Origin: Kurthia massiliensis
Lineage (GTDB): Bacteria > Bacillota > Bacilli > Bacillales_A > Planococcaceae
NCBI RefSeq assembly: GCF_000285555.1
Contig: NZ_HE610996.1
Coordinates: 650,746 to 714,745 of the forward strand
DNA: 64,000 nucleotides
Direction of reading: 5' to 3'
Each line of letters starts with the position of its first letter. Position 1 is the stretch's first letter. The position numbers and the translations under genes were made by a program. The notes under the pieces were generated by a model. It did not search any database, was not told the origin of the DNA, and was given only the letters and a program-made list of their open reading frames with translations. Below are positions 8,198 through 24,521 of the stretch, in pieces.

Positions 8198-9034
8198 CTA
8201 AACTTTCCCGATTTCATTAACCGCTTTATCCATGCTGCGGTCATACGCTTGAAGCATTTTTTGGTTTGCTTCAAATGAACGGTAAGCGGACATCATTTCT
8301 GTCATCGTTGATGCTGCATCAACATTTGACTGTTCAACGTAACCTTGGTTTAGAGAGTATGTATACTCACCGTCGCCAACAATTGACTCAAGTGGTTCTT
8401 CATCCTCTTCTGTATAGTATAACCCATTATCTTGTTTTAATAACCTATTTGGGTCCTCTGCATAAGCGACGTCAATTTGTGCAACAAGTTCATCATTTTC
8501 AATTACTTGACCATCTGTAGTTACTTGGAAGTCTGCACTTTGTAATTGAATTGGTTCACCAGTTGTCGATAGTACGTAATTGCCGTTAGATGTAACGAGA
8601 TTACCTGATCCATCTTGTGTAAAGTTACCGTTACGTGTATATGCTTCACCAGTATCTGTTTGCAAGCGGAAGAACAGTGCCCCTGTTGATCCATCTTCAT
8701 TTTCTGGTACATACTCTTGGCTCATGCCGATATCTGTTTTTAAATCTGTTTGTACAAGTTGACCTTGTGTATAATCAGGAATCGTTTCTTGGACGTATAC
8801 GCCTGTACCAAGTTCCCCAATTTTTAATGTTGAGTTTGGATTAAAACCATTTGATAGACTGGCTTTACCACTTTTTTGAATTGCTGAAAGGAGCATATTT
8901 GGGAATGCGCGCACAGTCGATTGATCAGCTTTATAACCTGGTGTATTCGCATTAGCGACGTTGTTAGACAAAATCTCCGTACGACGTTGTTGTGCGATCA
9001 TGCCTGTCGCCGCTGTATAAAATCCTTTAAACAT
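8198..9034 (-). CDS. flhO: Flagellar basal-body rod protein FlhO (FlgF/FlgG-like)
   Basis: 278 residues. It opens with MFKGFYTAATGMIAQQRRTEILSNNVANANTPGYK, the typical rod protein N-terminus, and closes with EQSNVDAASTMTEMMSAYRSFEANQKML. A central beta-rich insertion (80-220) matches the family. It is exported by the flagellar apparatus and forms the proximal rod with FlhP. Ribosome site AAAGGAGAG precedes the ATG. It lies between mbl and flhP. Confidence 0.93.
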   Translation of the reverse strand: MFKGFYTAATGMIAQQRRTEILSNNVANANTPGYKADQSTVRAFPNMLLSAIQKSGKASLSNGFNPNSTLKIGELGTGVYVQETIPDYTQGQLVQTDLKTDIGMSQEYVPENEDGSTGALFFRLQTDTGEAYTRNGNFTQDGSGNLVTSNGNYVLSTTGEPIQLQSADFQVTTDGQVIENDELVAQIDVAYAEDPNRLLKQDNGLYYTEEDEEPLESIVGDGEYTYSLNQGYVEQSNVDAASTMTEMMSAYRSFEANQKMLQAYDRSMDKAVNEIGKV

Positions 9035-9064
9035 CGATAAAATCTCTCCTTTGTTGTACTACTA

Positions 9065-10078
9065 TTATATTTCGACTAATTTTTTGCTTTTTGCAACCTT
9101 ATCTATGTTTTCTAACAAAATACCTGTACCGTCTACAACACAGTTCATTGCGTTGTCTGCAATAAATACCGGCACTAGTAATTGTTCTGTCAACAATTGG
9201 TCCAGCCCGTGAATTAACGCGCCACCGCCCGTTAACATCACACCGCGGTCGATAATATCTGCTGATAATTCTGGTGGTGTTTGTTCTAACACACTTTTGG
9301 CACCTTGTACGATTTGGTGTACGGCATCTTCTACCGCTTCTTGTGCCTCTTTAGACGTAATCGTAATCGTACGTGGTAAACCGTTAATCATGTCGCGTCC
9401 ACGCACTTCTGTCTCTTCTTGACGGCCATCTTTTAACACAGTACCCACTTCAACTTTAATACGCTCTGCCGTATGTTCACCAATCAATAACTTATGATGT
9501 TTTTTCACATATTCAGCAATATTTTTATCGAATAAGTTGCCTGCTACTTTCAATGATTTAGAAGTAACGACGCCACCTAGTGATAGCACAGCAATATCTG
9601 TCGTACCGCCACCGATATCGATGACCATGTTGCCATATGGTTGGAAAATATCCATGCCTGCGCCTACTGCTGCTACTTTCGGCTCTTCTTCTAAGTAAAC
9701 TGTACCGCCGCCTGCTTTTTGCGCTGCTTCACGAATAGCATTTTGTTCTACCGATGTAATATTCGTTGGACAGCAAATTAAAATACGTGGTTTTTTAGAA
9801 AAACGACCACCTAATTTTAATGAGCTAATAAAATGCGTTAGCATCGCTTCTGTCGTATCAAAATCGGCAATGACACCATCTTGTAATGGGCGTACTGCAA
9901 TAATGCTTCCTGGCGTACGTCCAACCATCAGACGTGCTTCTTCTCCGACTGCTAATACTTTTTTCGTGCTTTGATTTAGCGCTACAACAGATGGTTCATT
10001 TAATACGATCCCCTGTCCTTTAACATATACTAATACGTTCGCCGTTCCTAAATCGATTCCGATATCATTTGAAAACAT
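9065..10078 (-). CDS. mbl: Rod-shape actin homologue Mbl
   Basis: 337 residues. MreB-family ATPase that polymerises under the membrane and guides lateral wall synthesis. Visible ATP-binding motifs: DIGIDLGTANVLVYVKGQG (phosphate 1), MVIDIGGGTTDIAVLSLGG (phosphate 2), GVMLTGGGALIHGLD (adenosine). I prefer the second ATG (MFSNDIGID) since the family starts there and its spacing from AAAGGGG is 10 nt; the ATG two codons upstream (10084) is possible. Mbl rather than MreB from synteny with flhO-flhP. The spoIIID/spoIIQ genes usually found upstream are missing. Confidence 0.93.
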   Translation of the reverse strand: MFSNDIGIDLGTANVLVYVKGQGIVLNEPSVVALNQSTKKVLAVGEEARLMVGRTPGSIIAVRPLQDGVIADFDTTEAMLTHFISSLKLGGRFSKKPRILICCPTNITSVEQNAIREAAQKAGGGTVYLEEEPKVAAVGAGMDIFQPYGNMVIDIGGGTTDIAVLSLGGVVTSKSLKVAGNLFDKNIAEYVKKHHKLLIGEHTAERIKVEVGTVLKDGRQEETEVRGRDMINGLPRTITITSKEAQEAVEDAVHQIVQGAKSVLEQTPPELSADIIDRGVMLTGGGALIHGLDQLLTEQLLVPVFIADNAMNCVVDGTGILLENIDKVAKSKKLVEI

Positions 10079-10275
10079 GTTCATGTTTCCCCTTTCGTAA
10101 AAAAATATTGTGAATTTAGTAAAAAAGCGTGCTCTACATACGTAACTTACAATAGTTTAACATAGGGAGGAAAGGCGAATATAGAGCAATTTAGTGAAAT
10201 CTATAACATTTTTCTTACGTGAAATAAAATATTCGCCCCGACTTGGGACTTATATTTTTTATAAAATGACAGCAA

Positions 10276-10312
10276 ATAAAAAAGAGCTCCTTCTAAAGAA
10301 GGAACTCTTTCA
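10276..10312 (-). terminator. Terminator of murAA
   Basis: On the minus strand AAAGAGTTCCTTC pairs with GAAGGAGCTCTTT (one wobble/mismatch) around TTTA, then TTTTTATT. It lies 30 bp after the murAA stop and closes the ywzB-murAA region. Confidence 0.88.
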
Positions 10313-10340
10313 GATTATAATTTATAAAATAATGACAGTA

Positions 10341-11648
10341 CTAAGCCTTTTGAAGTTCTTTTTCGTCTGCTGTTTCTTTTTCAGTGTCGATACGTTCGAT
10401 ATCTGCACCTAATGCTTTTAGCTTACCGTGGAAGTTTACGTAACCGCGATCTAAGTGACGTAATTCTGATACGCGTGTAATACCTTCCGCTACAAGGCCT
10501 GCAAGAATTAATGCTGCAGCTGCACGCAAATCTGTTGCAGCTACTTCAGCACCTTGTAATTTTGTAGGGCCTTCGATCACAACTGAACGGCCATCAATTT
10601 TAGCGTTTGCATTCATACGACGGAATTCTTCAACGTGCATGAAACGGTTTTCGAATACTGTTTCAGTTACCATGCTGCTACCTTCAGCAACAAGCATTAG
10701 TGCCATCATTTGTGATTGCATATCTGTTGGGAAACCTGGGTGTGGAATTGTTTTTACATCTGTTGCTTTTAATGGATGTGTTGCGCGTACACGTACACCA
10801 CCATCTTCAAGTTCTGTAATTTCAACGCCCATTTCGCGCATTTTAGCAACTAGTGCTGTCATGTGCTCGATTACAGCGTTTTCAACGATCACATCACCGC
10901 CAGTAATTGCTGCGGCTACCATGAACGTACCAGCTTCGATACGGTCAGGAATGATGCTATGTGTTGTACCATGTAATTTTTCGACACCTTCGATACGGAT
11001 TTTATCTGTACCTGCACCGACAACTTTACCACCCATTTCGTTGATAAAGTTTGCAAGGTCAACGATTTCTGGTTCGCGTGCTGCGTTTTCGATAATTGTT
11101 GTACCTTCAGCTAATGCTGCAGCTGTCATTAAGTTTTCAGTTGCACCTACTGATGGGAAATCCATATAGATTTTTGCGCCTTTAAGACGACCATCAGTTG
11201 TTGCTTCTACATAACCGTGACCCATTGTAATTTTCGCGCCCATTTGTTCGAAGCCTTTTAAGTGGATATCGATTGGACGAGAACCAATTGCACAGCCACC
11301 TGGCATTGCAACGCGTGCGAAACCGTTACGCGCTAATAATGGACCCATCACTAAAATTGAAGCACGCATTTTACGTACGAATTCGAATTGAGCCTCTGAA
11401 TTAATTTCGTTGGACGCATCGATGTTAACGATGTTTGTTTCTGGATCGTATGTTAAATCTGCGTTTAAACTTTTTAACACTTCATCGATTGTATATACGT
11501 CTGATAAGTTTGGTACATTTTTGATTACATTTTGTCCTTCTGATGCAAGTAATGTTGCAGCAAGTACTGGTAAGACTGCGTTTTTAGCGCCCTCTACTCG
11601 TACTGTACCGTTCAACACATTGCCGCCTTTTACAACAATTTTTTCCAC
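10341..11648 (-). CDS. murAA: UDP-N-acetylglucosamine 1-carboxyvinyltransferase MurAA
   Basis: 435 residues. It transfers enolpyruvate from PEP to UDP-GlcNAc, the first committed step of peptidoglycan synthesis. The catalytic loop [12 protein letters not shown] holds Cys119, the residue attacked by fosfomycin. N-terminal [23 protein letters not shown] is typical. The C-terminus has a charged tail (about 20 residues, [13 protein letters not shown]) beyond the fold. Start codon is GTG, after GGAGGG. It is the main MurA by synteny with the atp operon; a second copy, murAZ, is at 33.5 kb. Confidence 0.96.
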   Translation of the reverse strand: MEKIVVKGGNVLNGTVRVEGAKNAVLPVLAATLLASEGQNVIKNVPNLSDVYTIDEVLKSLNADLTYDPETNIVNIDASNEINSEAQFEFVRKMRASILVMGPLLARNGFARVAMPGGCAIGSRPIDIHLKGFEQMGAKITMGHGYVEATTDGRLKGAKIYMDFPSVGATENLMTAAALAEGTTIIENAAREPEIVDLANFINEMGGKVVGAGTDKIRIEGVEKLHGTTHSIIPDRIEAGTFMVAAAITGGDVIVENAVIEHMTALVAKMREMGVEITELEDGGVRVRATHPLKATDVKTIPHPGFPTDMQSQMMALMLVAEGSSMVTETVFENRFMHVEEFRRMNANAKIDGRSVVIEGPTKLQGAEVAATDLRAAAALILAGLVAEGITRVSELRHLDRGYVNFHGKLKALGADIERIDTEKETADEKELQKA

Positions 11649-11962
11649 TTTTTGTCCCTCCGAATGTATTTATATCAAAAAAAATTTCATCATCTATTCA
11701 TTGTTAATTTTTAAAGTCTGTTGTCAATTATTAGTAGCAAAACACATATAATGATACATGGTTTTCTTGGTATTGACAAGCATCCAAAACACTAATTTCA
11801 ATTGACCTTTTTAAATTTTAACACAAATTTATTGTGCGTGCCTACTTCCATTCCTTTATTCCCTGGGAAATAGTAAATTATTCTCTACATTTATTTTCAA
11901 ACAATTTAGTTTTAACGAAATTTTTTTTCATTATACCATCTATGACAAAAAGCAAAAAAATA
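11649..11962 (-). promoter_or_regulatory. murAA upstream region with two promoter-like sites
   Basis: 314 AT-rich bases without a gene. The best promoter reads, on the minus strand, TTGTCA (11774-11779), 17 bp, TATCAT (11751-11756), giving a leader of about 95 nt for murAA. A second candidate is an extended -10, TGGTATAAT, at 11930-11938 just after ywzB. No terminator or riboswitch fold was noticed. Confidence 0.55.
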
Positions 11963-12208
11963 CTACGAAAATAAATAGCCTAACTGGCGTGCCCAACCTG
12001 TGAACGCTAAGAACACATTTGAAGCAGTACCGCCGATTGCGATGCTTAATAAAATTAAAATTAATTGCGTTTGAAATACATGGTTTTTTTTAAACCATTG
12101 ACTATACATGAGACTTTGTAATCCGTAAAATGTGATCGCAATAAAGAAAATATGAGACATTAAACTAAATAGTGCGTTCTGCCCAATCATCGTTGATACT
12201 TCGCTCAA
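11963..12208 (-). CDS. ywzB: DUF1146 membrane protein (YwzB-like)
   Basis: 81 residues with two membrane helices: about 12-32 (LFSLMSHIFFIAITFYGLQSL) and 47-68 (TQLILILLSIAIGGTASNVFLAF). The pattern and the position between atpC and murAA match the DUF1146/YwzB family of 75-80 residues. I place the start at a TTG preceded by AAGGGCGGTGAG; an ATG seven codons upstream (12229) lies before that site and would lack one. Function unknown. Confidence 0.8.
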   Translation of the reverse strand: MSEVSTMIGQNALFSLMSHIFFIAITFYGLQSLMYSQWFKKNHVFQTQLILILLSIAIGGTASNVFLAFTGWARQLGYLFS

Positions 12209-12311
12209 TACACTCACCGCCCTTGTCATTAGTTATACCTATAATAATCGAATATCTCATCATCAATCAAATGCCTGAAGACACCCTTTTATTATATAGA
12301 AGGAAAAAAAT

Positions 12312-12350
12312 ATAAAAAAAAGATGAGTAGATTAAAATCTACTCATCTTA
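12312..12350 (-). terminator. Terminator of the ATP synthase operon
   Basis: Minus-strand AAGATGAGTAGATT pairs perfectly with AATCTACTCATCTT and runs into TTTTTTTAT, 16 bp after the atpC stop. Confidence 0.93.
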
Positions 12351-12365
12351 TATTAAGCCCAAAGC

Positions 12366-12785
<420 letters not shown>

Positions 12786-12798
12786 CTAGTCCCTATGA

Positions 12799-14247
<1,449 letters not shown>

Positions 14248-14270
14248 CTACAGGGTCATTGCGGGTGCGC

Positions 14271-15134
<864 letters not shown>

Positions 15135-15169
15135 TCACCACCTTATTATTTTAAGTTAAATGCCACTAA

Positions 15170-16702
<1,533 letters not shown>

Positions 16703-16719
16703 TCAAGATTGTTTTCGGA

Positions 16720-17256
16720 TTAACCGATTAATGTACGTTTTAAGCTTTCTAATTTCGTAGCAATTGTGCTATCGTAAATTAAATTACCTACTTGTACTTT
16801 GATACCACCTAATAAAGATGGATCAATTTCATTTGTAATATGAAGCGTATTTTTACCAACTTTTTTAGCAAAAGTAGTTGAAATACGGTTAAGTTCATCT
16901 TCAGTAAGGGTAGTTGTTGAGTAAACAACTGCTTCAGCAGCACCAGATGCATTGTATGCGATTGTCATGAATTCATTCACGATATCTGATAGCTCTGAAA
17001 GACGGCCCTTATCTAAAATTACTTTTAGTGCATTTAGCACGATTTGTTGTGCACCTGCGAAAACAGTGTCAAATAATTGACGTTTCGCAGTTGCTGGAAT
17101 TTTAGGAGAGTTTAAAAGAACGTTAAGATCTTTATTGTCTGCTAAAACTTTTTTAATTTCTGCCATGTCCGCTGTAACAGCATCAACAGAATTATGAGCT
17201 TGCGCTAATTGAAAAAGTGCTTCGGCATAACGTTTAGCTACAGGTGATTGACTCAT
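16720..17256 (-). CDS. atpH: F1Fo ATP synthase delta subunit
   Basis: 178 residues. It joins the b-subunit peripheral stalk to the top of F1. N-terminal helical bundle from [13 protein letters not shown] and the conserved C-terminal [27 protein letters not shown]. It overlaps the atpF stop by four bases, so translation is coupled. Confidence 0.96.
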   Translation of the reverse strand: MSQSPVAKRYAEALFQLAQAHNSVDAVTADMAEIKKVLADNKDLNVLLNSPKIPATAKRQLFDTVFAGAQQIVLNALKVILDKGRLSELSDIVNEFMTIAYNASGAAEAVVYSTTTLTEDELNRISTTFAKKVGKNTLHITNEIDPSLLGGIKVQVGNLIYDSTIATKLESLKRTLIG

Positions 17257-17774
17257 CGAGCTTCCCCTGCCTTCGCAATCGTTTCGTTGATTAGAGCACG
17301 ATTATCTTCTTCAGATACTTCTTTCGCAAGAACTTTAGAAGCAGCAAGTACAGAAAGTGATACCACTTCTTCGCGTACTGCAGCAATAGCTTTTTCACGT
17401 TCAGCATCGATATCACGTTTAGCTGATTCTTGTAAACGAGCAGCTTCATTTTTAGCTGCAGAAACAATCTCTTCTTTTTGCATTTCAGCTTGTTTCTTCG
17501 CGTTTTCAACAATCGCCTGTGCTTCGTTTTGAGCTTTGTTTAAAAGGCTACGTTGTTCTTCTAAAAGTTGTTGAGATTCTTGACGATTCTTTGCAGCTTC
17601 GTCTAAATCATTGGCAACTTGTTCTTCACGTTTTTGCATGATACCCATTAAAGGACCCCATGCTACTTTTTTCAGGATCGCCATTAAGATAATGAACATA
17701 ACTAAAGTGAAGACGATGTCGCCCCAGTTTACGCCATGTTCTGCTGATCCAAGTACTAGATGATCTAGAAACAC
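17253..17774 (-). CDS. atpF: F1Fo ATP synthase b subunit
   Basis: 173 residues. One N-terminal membrane helix (about 15-37, [24 protein letters not shown]) followed by a long charged coiled coil rich in Glu, Ala, Lys and Gln: the peripheral stalk. Start is GTG after AAGGGAGTG. A 202-bp gap with a perfect hairpin separates it from atpE. Confidence 0.96.
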   Translation of the reverse strand: MFLDHLVLGSAEHGVNWGDIVFTLVMFIILMAILKKVAWGPLMGIMQKREEQVANDLDEAAKNRQESQQLLEEQRSLLNKAQNEAQAIVENAKKQAEMQKEEIVSAAKNEAARLQESAKRDIDAEREKAIAAVREEVVSLSVLAASKVLAKEVSEEDNRALINETIAKAGEAR

Positions 17775-17934
17775 GATTGTTTCACTCCCTTCAAGAGCTT
17801 ATAAAATTCATTGTTAAATCTTACTGTTATGAAAAGTAAAACGAAACGTTCTACAAATAGTTAAATCATGTGAACTACTGTACTCCTACACGTAGGCTCC
17901 TCATAGTTCGAAAGGATTTGGTGAAACATAAAGG

Positions 17935-17959
17935 AATGGCGAAGCTATACTTCGCCATT
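17935..17959 (-). other. Intercistronic hairpin between atpE and atpF
   Basis: A perfect 10-bp stem, AATGGCGAAG with CTTCGCCATT, around a 5-nt loop, starting 18 bp after the atpE stop. On the transcribed strand it is followed by CCTTTAT rather than a run of T, so it is a poor terminator; it may stabilise the 3' end of an atpE-containing transcript or reduce read-through. Confidence 0.7.
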
Positions 17960-17976
17960 TTAAATCGTAATCGAAA

Positions 17977-18264
<288 letters not shown>

Positions 18265-18272
18265 ATTTTATA

Positions 18273-18995
<723 letters not shown>

Positions 18996-19021
18996 TCACC
19001 TCTCTTTCGAATGCGCCAAGC

Positions 19022-19393
19022 TTATTGGTTTTTTAAATGAAATACGATCCTGTCCACTAAAAGCAGAACGTACGGAATCATTAATCCAATGACCGTGTAT
19101 CCGACGCTCACGTACTGCGGGTAAGAGATTGCAATAGCGACCCCTAAAATTGCAGAAGCGAAGCGGATAAGTGTCCCTAAAGAACGTTGTTTCTGTCCTT
19201 GTTCCACCTTACGACCAAAGCTTTCCATTTTTCGGATTAGATTCCAAAAATTAAATAGACCGCAAAGCGCACCTAATGCGAGACCAGCGAATACAGTGTT
19301 ATAAGACGTAAAACCCCAGCCTAACGCGCATACGAGAAGGAATAAAAGAATGAACTTTCGAAGCCTTCTATAAATACGATGCATTTCTACCAT
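19022..19393 (-). CDS. atpI: ATP synthase subunit I (AtpI)
   Basis: 123 residues with four predicted membrane helices (about 13-30, 31-50, 70-87, 94-113) and a basic N-terminus. First gene of the operon, as usual. AtpI helps assemble the c ring and is not part of the finished enzyme. The start is the ATG after AGGAGATTAAAGG; an in-frame ATG three codons on is possible. Confidence 0.9.
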   Translation of the reverse strand: MVEMHRIYRRLRKFILLFLLVCALGWGFTSYNTVFAGLALGALCGLFNFWNLIRKMESFGRKVEQGQKQRSLGTLIRFASAILGVAIAISYPQYVSVGYTVIGLMIPYVLLLVDRIVFHLKNQ

Positions 19394-19860
19394 TGGCCTT
19401 TAATCTCCTGAATCTTTTTTTCGAATGATGGAAGTACTAGCTGACCACCGGTAAATACCGGATAAGTAGCGTTAAACTACAAATGCGGGAGGGAAACTAG
19501 CTCCCTATATGTGAGAGATAAAGTATGAATCTACTTATTTAAAGTGTCTAAATAAACGCCTTAGTTTGTGAATACTACATTTTTGTTAAAAATTTGATAT
19601 TCGCAATCTCGGCGTTTTGTCAAACGAAAGATATAGTAGAGCCATAATAACTTTATCATTTTACCCTTTGTTAGCATACAATAGTGAATATTTCATGTCA
19701 ATTGCTTAGAGTGAAAAACTTCACAAGCAAATAACTTTTGTCGATTTGTTGACAAAATTGTGTAGTTTTTGTAAAACGTTGTTATCTCAACGTTTTCAAA
19801 CAACCTAAGCGAGCTTTTTCACGACATCTTAAAGCGAGAATCGTTTATTCATTTCACTAA
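19394..19860 (-). promoter_or_regulatory. ATP synthase operon leader and promoter region; 467 bp without a gene
   Basis: A near-consensus promoter on the minus strand: TTGACA (19696-19701), 17 bp, TATGCT (19673-19678). Its transcript would begin near 19666 and carry a leader of about 270 nt before atpI. The leader holds several possible stems: AACGCC with GGCGTT flanking 19555-19620, GGGAG with CTCCC near 19488-19506, and CCGGTA/TACCGG near 19446-19460. A second weak promoter (TTGACA-18-TATCAA) begins near 19622. No ORF was found. Confidence 0.7.
19773..19796 (-). terminator. Probable terminator of upp-mnaA
   Basis: AAAACGTTG pairs with CAACGTTTT, 9 bp and a 6-nt loop, followed on the minus strand by a T-poor tract, 64 bp after the mnaA stop. 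The A/T-rich ends of the stem supply U residues. Moderate support. Confidence 0.5.
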
Positions 19861-20967
19861 CTATTTTTGTAAAAAAGTAATTAGCGCCTCTACAATGCGT
19901 TCAGACGCATGACCATCCCCATATGGGTTCGATGCATGAGCCATTTTTTCGTAAGCTACCTTGTCATTTAATAGTTCAGAAGCTAAGTGATAAATTTTTT
20001 GTTCTTCTGTCCCCGCTAGTTTTAATGTACCTGCTTGAATACCTTCTGGGCGTTCCGTCGTATCACGCAAAACGAGCACCGGTTTGCCCAGTGAGGGAGC
20101 CTCTTCTTGTACGCCACCTGAATCAGTCATAATCATATATGACTGCGCAGCGAAATTATGAAAATCGAATACATCTAATGGCTCGATTAAATGCACCCTT
20201 CCTTCATCCCCTAGCACGTCTTGTGCGATTTCTCGTACAGCTGGGTTTAAATGGATTGGATAAACGACTTCGACATCTTCATGATCATGTAAGAGACGTT
20301 TTATCGCACCAAAAATATGACGCATCGGTTCGCCTAAGTTTTCACGACGGTGAGCCGTCAGTAAAATCATACGCTTTCCTTTTAATGCGGCTAACACTGG
20401 GTGCGTATACGCGTCGTCAATCGTCGTTTTCAGCGCATCAATCGCTGTGTTACCTGTAACGACAATCGACTCCCCTCTTTTGTTTTCAAGAAGTAAATTT
20501 TGTTTTGCTTGTTCTGTCGGCGCAAAGTGAATGTCTGCCATTACGCCCGTAAGCTGTCTATTCATCTCTTCTGGATATGGAGAGAATTTATTGCCTGTGC
20601 GAAGCCCTGCTTCAACATGACCTACCGGAATTTTGTTGTAAAAGGCTGCGAGACTTGCAACGAATGTCGTTGATGTATCGCCATGCACGAGAACAATGTC
20701 AGGACGCGCTTCTTTCATGACGGCATCTAGCCCTTCTAAACCACGTGTTGTGACGTCGATGAGCGTTTGACGCGCTTTCATGATATTTAAATCATAATCT
20801 GGCGTAATCTTGAATGTTTCGAGCACCTGATCAAGCATTTGACGATGCTGAGCAGTAACTGTTACGATCGTCTCGATGTCGTTACGCTTTTGCAGTTCTA
20901 GTACGAGTGGCGCCATCTTGATTGCTTCCGGTCTCGTACCAAATACCGTCATGACTTTCAACTTCAT
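19861..20967 (-). CDS. mnaA: UDP-N-acetylglucosamine 2-epimerase (non-hydrolysing)
   Basis: 368 residues. It interconverts UDP-GlcNAc and UDP-ManNAc for wall teichoic acid linkage units. The GT-B fold motifs are present: FGTRPEAIKMAPL at the N-terminus, HGDTSTTF, GHVEAGLRTGNKFSPYPEE with active-site acids, and LTAHRRENLG and TDSGGVQEEAPSLGKPVLVLRDTTERPE in the C-terminal half. Lies 18 bp after upp, likely one transcript. Confidence 0.96.
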   Translation of the reverse strand: MKLKVMTVFGTRPEAIKMAPLVLELQKRNDIETIVTVTAQHRQMLDQVLETFKITPDYDLNIMKARQTLIDVTTRGLEGLDAVMKEARPDIVLVHGDTSTTFVASLAAFYNKIPVGHVEAGLRTGNKFSPYPEEMNRQLTGVMADIHFAPTEQAKQNLLLENKRGESIVVTGNTAIDALKTTIDDAYTHPVLAALKGKRMILLTAHRRENLGEPMRHIFGAIKRLLHDHEDVEVVYPIHLNPAVREIAQDVLGDEGRVHLIEPLDVFDFHNFAAQSYMIMTDSGGVQEEAPSLGKPVLVLRDTTERPEGIQAGTLKLAGTEEQKIYHLASELLNDKVAYEKMAHASNPYGDGHASERIVEALITFLQK

Positions 20968-20985
20968 TGGTACACCATCCTTACA

Positions 20986-21878
<893 letters not shown>

Positions 21879-21886
<8 letters not shown>

Positions 21887-21974
21887 AACTATCCTACACC
21901 CCTCCCCTCTTCAAAAGGGGGGAGTCATAGATATTGCTATCTATGGACAAACGTCATGTCGTTGTAGGATAGTT
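21879..21974 (-). terminator. Composite multi-hairpin terminator after glyA
   Basis: A perfect 12-bp outer stem (AACTATCCTACA 21887-21898 with TGTAGGATAGTT 21963-21974) encloses at least two inner hairpins: CATAGATA/TATCTATG with a GCAA loop in the minus orientation (21926-21945) and CTCCCC/GGGGAG (21902-21924). On the minus strand the outer stem is followed by TTTTCTTTTTG. It begins 12 bp after the glyA stop, so it serves as the glyA terminator; its complexity is unusual. Confidence 0.75.
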
Positions 21975-21986
21975 CAAAAAATTACA

Positions 21987-23240
21987 TTATGCGTAAATTG
22001 GATATTTGTCTGTTAATGTTTTTACGCGTGCTCGTGCATCAGCTTTCACAGCTTCGTCTTCTGGATTTTTTAGAACTGCAGCGATTAATGCGGCAATTTC
22101 TTTCATATCTTCTTCAACGAAACCACGAGAAGTGATTGCTGGTGTACCGATACGTACGCCTGAAGTTACGAATGGTTTTTCTGGATCGTATGGGATACCA
22201 TTTTTGTTTGCAGTAATGTTTACTTCATCAAGAAGTGCTTCTGCAACTTTACCAGTTAAACCTAGAGAACGAACGTCTAGTAATAATAAGTGGTTGTCTG
22301 TACCGCCTGATACTAAATCGATGCCTTCTGCTTGAAGTGATTCGCCTAGTACTTTTGCGTTTTTCACAACTTGTGTTGCGTATTCTTTGAATTCAGGTTG
22401 TAATGCTTCACCGAAAGCAACTGCTTTACCTGCGATTACGTGCATTAATGGACCACCTTGAATACCAGGGAAGATCGATTTGTCGATTTTTTTGCCCCAA
22501 GCTTCAGAAGTTAAAATCATACCGCCACGAGGACCGCGTAACGTTTTATGTGTTGTTGTCGTTACGAAGTCAGCGTATGGTACTGGGTTTGGGTGAAGAC
22601 CAGCTGCAACTAAACCAGCGATGTGTGCCATATCAACCATGAATAATGCGCCAACTTCATCAGCGATTTCACGGAATTTTGCAAAGTTGATTTCACGAGG
22701 GTACGCACTTGCACCAGCAACGATTAATTTCGGTTTGTGTTCTAACGCTTTTGCACGTACATCTTCATAGTCGATTACGTTTGTATCTTTTGTTACGCCG
22801 TATTCAACGAAGTTGTATTGAACGCCTGAGAAGTTCACTGGGCTACCGTGTGTTAAGTGACCACCATGTGCTAAATTCATACCTAGTACTGTGTCACCTG
22901 GTTCTAAAACAGTGAAGTATACAGCCATGTTCGCTTGTGCGCCAGAGTGTGGTTGCACGTTTACATGCTCTGCACCGAATAATTGTTTTGCACGATCGCG
23001 CGCAATATCTTCAACGATATCAACAAATTCACAGCCACCATAGTAACGTTTACCAGGATAACCTTCTGCATATTTGTTTGTTAATACTGAGCCTTGTGCT
23101 TCGATGACTGCCGCTGACACAATGTTTTCAGATGCGATTAACTCGATGTTTGCTTGTTGACGCGCAAACTCTTTTTCCATCGCTTCAAATACTGCTGAAT
23201 CTTGTGCTTGTAAATTTTCTTGTGCTGCAAGTTTTGCCAT
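21987..23240 (-). CDS. glyA: Serine hydroxymethyltransferase
   Basis: 417 residues. PLP enzyme converting serine and tetrahydrofolate to glycine and methylene-THF. The PLP-binding lysine is in [28 protein letters not shown] and the [14 protein letters not shown] folate/substrate motif are intact. Third gene of rpiB-ywlG-glyA, 42 bp after ywlG, with AGGGGG as ribosome site. Confidence 0.98.
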   Translation of the reverse strand: MAKLAAQENLQAQDSAVFEAMEKEFARQQANIELIASENIVSAAVIEAQGSVLTNKYAEGYPGKRYYGGCEFVDIVEDIARDRAKQLFGAEHVNVQPHSGAQANMAVYFTVLEPGDTVLGMNLAHGGHLTHGSPVNFSGVQYNFVEYGVTKDTNVIDYEDVRAKALEHKPKLIVAGASAYPREINFAKFREIADEVGALFMVDMAHIAGLVAAGLHPNPVPYADFVTTTTHKTLRGPRGGMILTSEAWGKKIDKSIFPGIQGGPLMHVIAGKAVAFGEALQPEFKEYATQVVKNAKVLGESLQAEGIDLVSGGTDNHLLLLDVRSLGLTGKVAEALLDEVNITANKNGIPYDPEKPFVTSGVRIGTPAITSRGFVEEDMKEIAALIAAVLKNPEDEAVKADARARVKTLTDKYPIYA

Positions 23241-23282
23241 TACTCTTTTTCCCCCTAAAATCTGATTAATTTATATGAACAT

Positions 23283-23840
23283 CTATGAAGATGTTTCTAA
23301 TGTATAGACTGCGCGTTCACCGCCGATTAATTTCGGACGGGTTTTTGCGACTGTGACGACAGCTTCACCGATTTGTTTCACCGATGTACGCACGGGCACA
23401 GCGACGCGCTTCAAATGCATACCGATCAATGTTTGACCGATATCGATACCAGCGTGCGCTTGGACTTCTTCGACGACAACGGCATCTTCTAAATGACGAT
23501 ACGCATATGTCGACATCGAACCTCCTGCTGTACGAACAGGTACGACAGCTACTTCTTCGTAACCGTATTTTTCTGCCGCAGCACGCTCTAACGTAATGGC
23601 ACGGTTTAAATGCTCGCAACCTTGGAATGCTAAGTAAATATCGTGTTTAGCCGCAAATGCTTTCAGTGGTTTGAAAATCGCTTCTGCAATTTCAAGACCA
23701 CCTGCTGTACCGATTTTTTCACCTTTTACTTCCGATGTTGAGCAACCAATTACGAAAAGCTGGCCTTTTTTGAGTGGTGCTTGTGCTACAAATTCATCAA
23801 GTAACGTTGTTAAATCTTGTTCGATTTGTTGTAGTGTCAT
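23283..23840 (-). CDS. ywlG: UPF0340/YwlG family protein
   Basis: 185 residues matching the TIGR01440/YwlG family by the N-terminal [39 protein letters not shown], the [14 protein letters not shown] block and [10 protein letters not shown]. Soluble. No catalytic chemistry has been established for the family. It lies between rpiB and glyA as in most Bacillales, with 13 bp to rpiB. Confidence 0.85.
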   Translation of the reverse strand: MTLQQIEQDLTTLLDEFVAQAPLKKGQLFVIGCSTSEVKGEKIGTAGGLEIAEAIFKPLKAFAAKHDIYLAFQGCEHLNRAITLERAAAEKYGYEEVAVVPVRTAGGSMSTYAYRHLEDAVVVEEVQAHAGIDIGQTLIGMHLKRVAVPVRTSVKQIGEAVVTVAKTRPKLIGGERAVYTLETSS

Positions 23841-23853
23841 TGTTTACACCTTC

Positions 23854-24297
23854 TTAGTTTTGAGCTTCGATTTCAGTAATTTTATCGACGCGACGTTCGT
23901 GACGGCCGCCTTCAAAATCTGTTGATAACCAAATGTCAACGATGTCTAATGCTAAACCAGGGCCGATGACGCGCTCACCCATTGCGATGACGTTTGAGTC
24001 ATTGTGGCAACGCGTTGCTTTTGCTGAGAATGTATCGTGTACTAACGCACAACGAACACCTTTTACTTTGTTCGCAGCGATCGACATGCCGATACCTGTA
24101 CCACAAATTAAAATCCCTCTATCAAATTCTCCGTTAGCAACACCTTCTGCTACTGGTTTTGCGAAGTCAGGATAATCGACAGAACCGTCATCTTTTGGTC
24201 CGAAGTCAGTATATTCATAACCCTTTGCTTCTAGTAACCCTTTGATTTCTTTACGTAAATTATTCCCACCGTGATCAGATGCAATTGCAATTTTCAC
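23854..24297 (-). CDS. rpiB: Ribose-5-phosphate isomerase B
   Basis: 147 residues. Interconverts ribose-5-P and ribulose-5-P. Signature residues: IASDHGG at the N-terminus, DFGP, and GILICGTGIGMSIAANKVKGVRCAL, which holds the active-site Cys and the anion hole. The C-terminal GGRHERRVDKI is typical. GTG start after GAGGGATAA. First gene of the rpiB-ywlG-glyA run; a TGGTACACT extended -10 lies near 24333. Confidence 0.93.
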   Translation of the reverse strand: MKIAIASDHGGNNLRKEIKGLLEAKGYEYTDFGPKDDGSVDYPDFAKPVAEGVANGEFDRGILICGTGIGMSIAANKVKGVRCALVHDTFSAKATRCHNDSNVIAMGERVIGPGLALDIVDIWLSTDFEGGRHERRVDKITEIEAQN

Positions 24298-24521
24298 AGT
24301 TATCCCTCATTTCTTTAATCTTAGTCAAAAACAGTGTACCACTTATCAGCTGAGAAAAACATCGCCAACAAATGATTTTTTAGCATAAATTTTCTCCAAA
24401 AAACGAACAATTAAGTCGTTTAAAGTTTTGTTATATGTATATAGCACAGCTAAATCCGAATTTATAAGATTAAATACTTTTTATAATTCGTATTTTACCA
24501 ATTAAACGGTTGTTGCACAAC

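Noticed and set aside
10639-11169. Long plus-strand frame (176 codons) opposite murAA
   Set aside because: Antisense shadow of a certain gene; Ser/Thr/Pro-rich composition typical of reverse-frame translation, no ribosome site.
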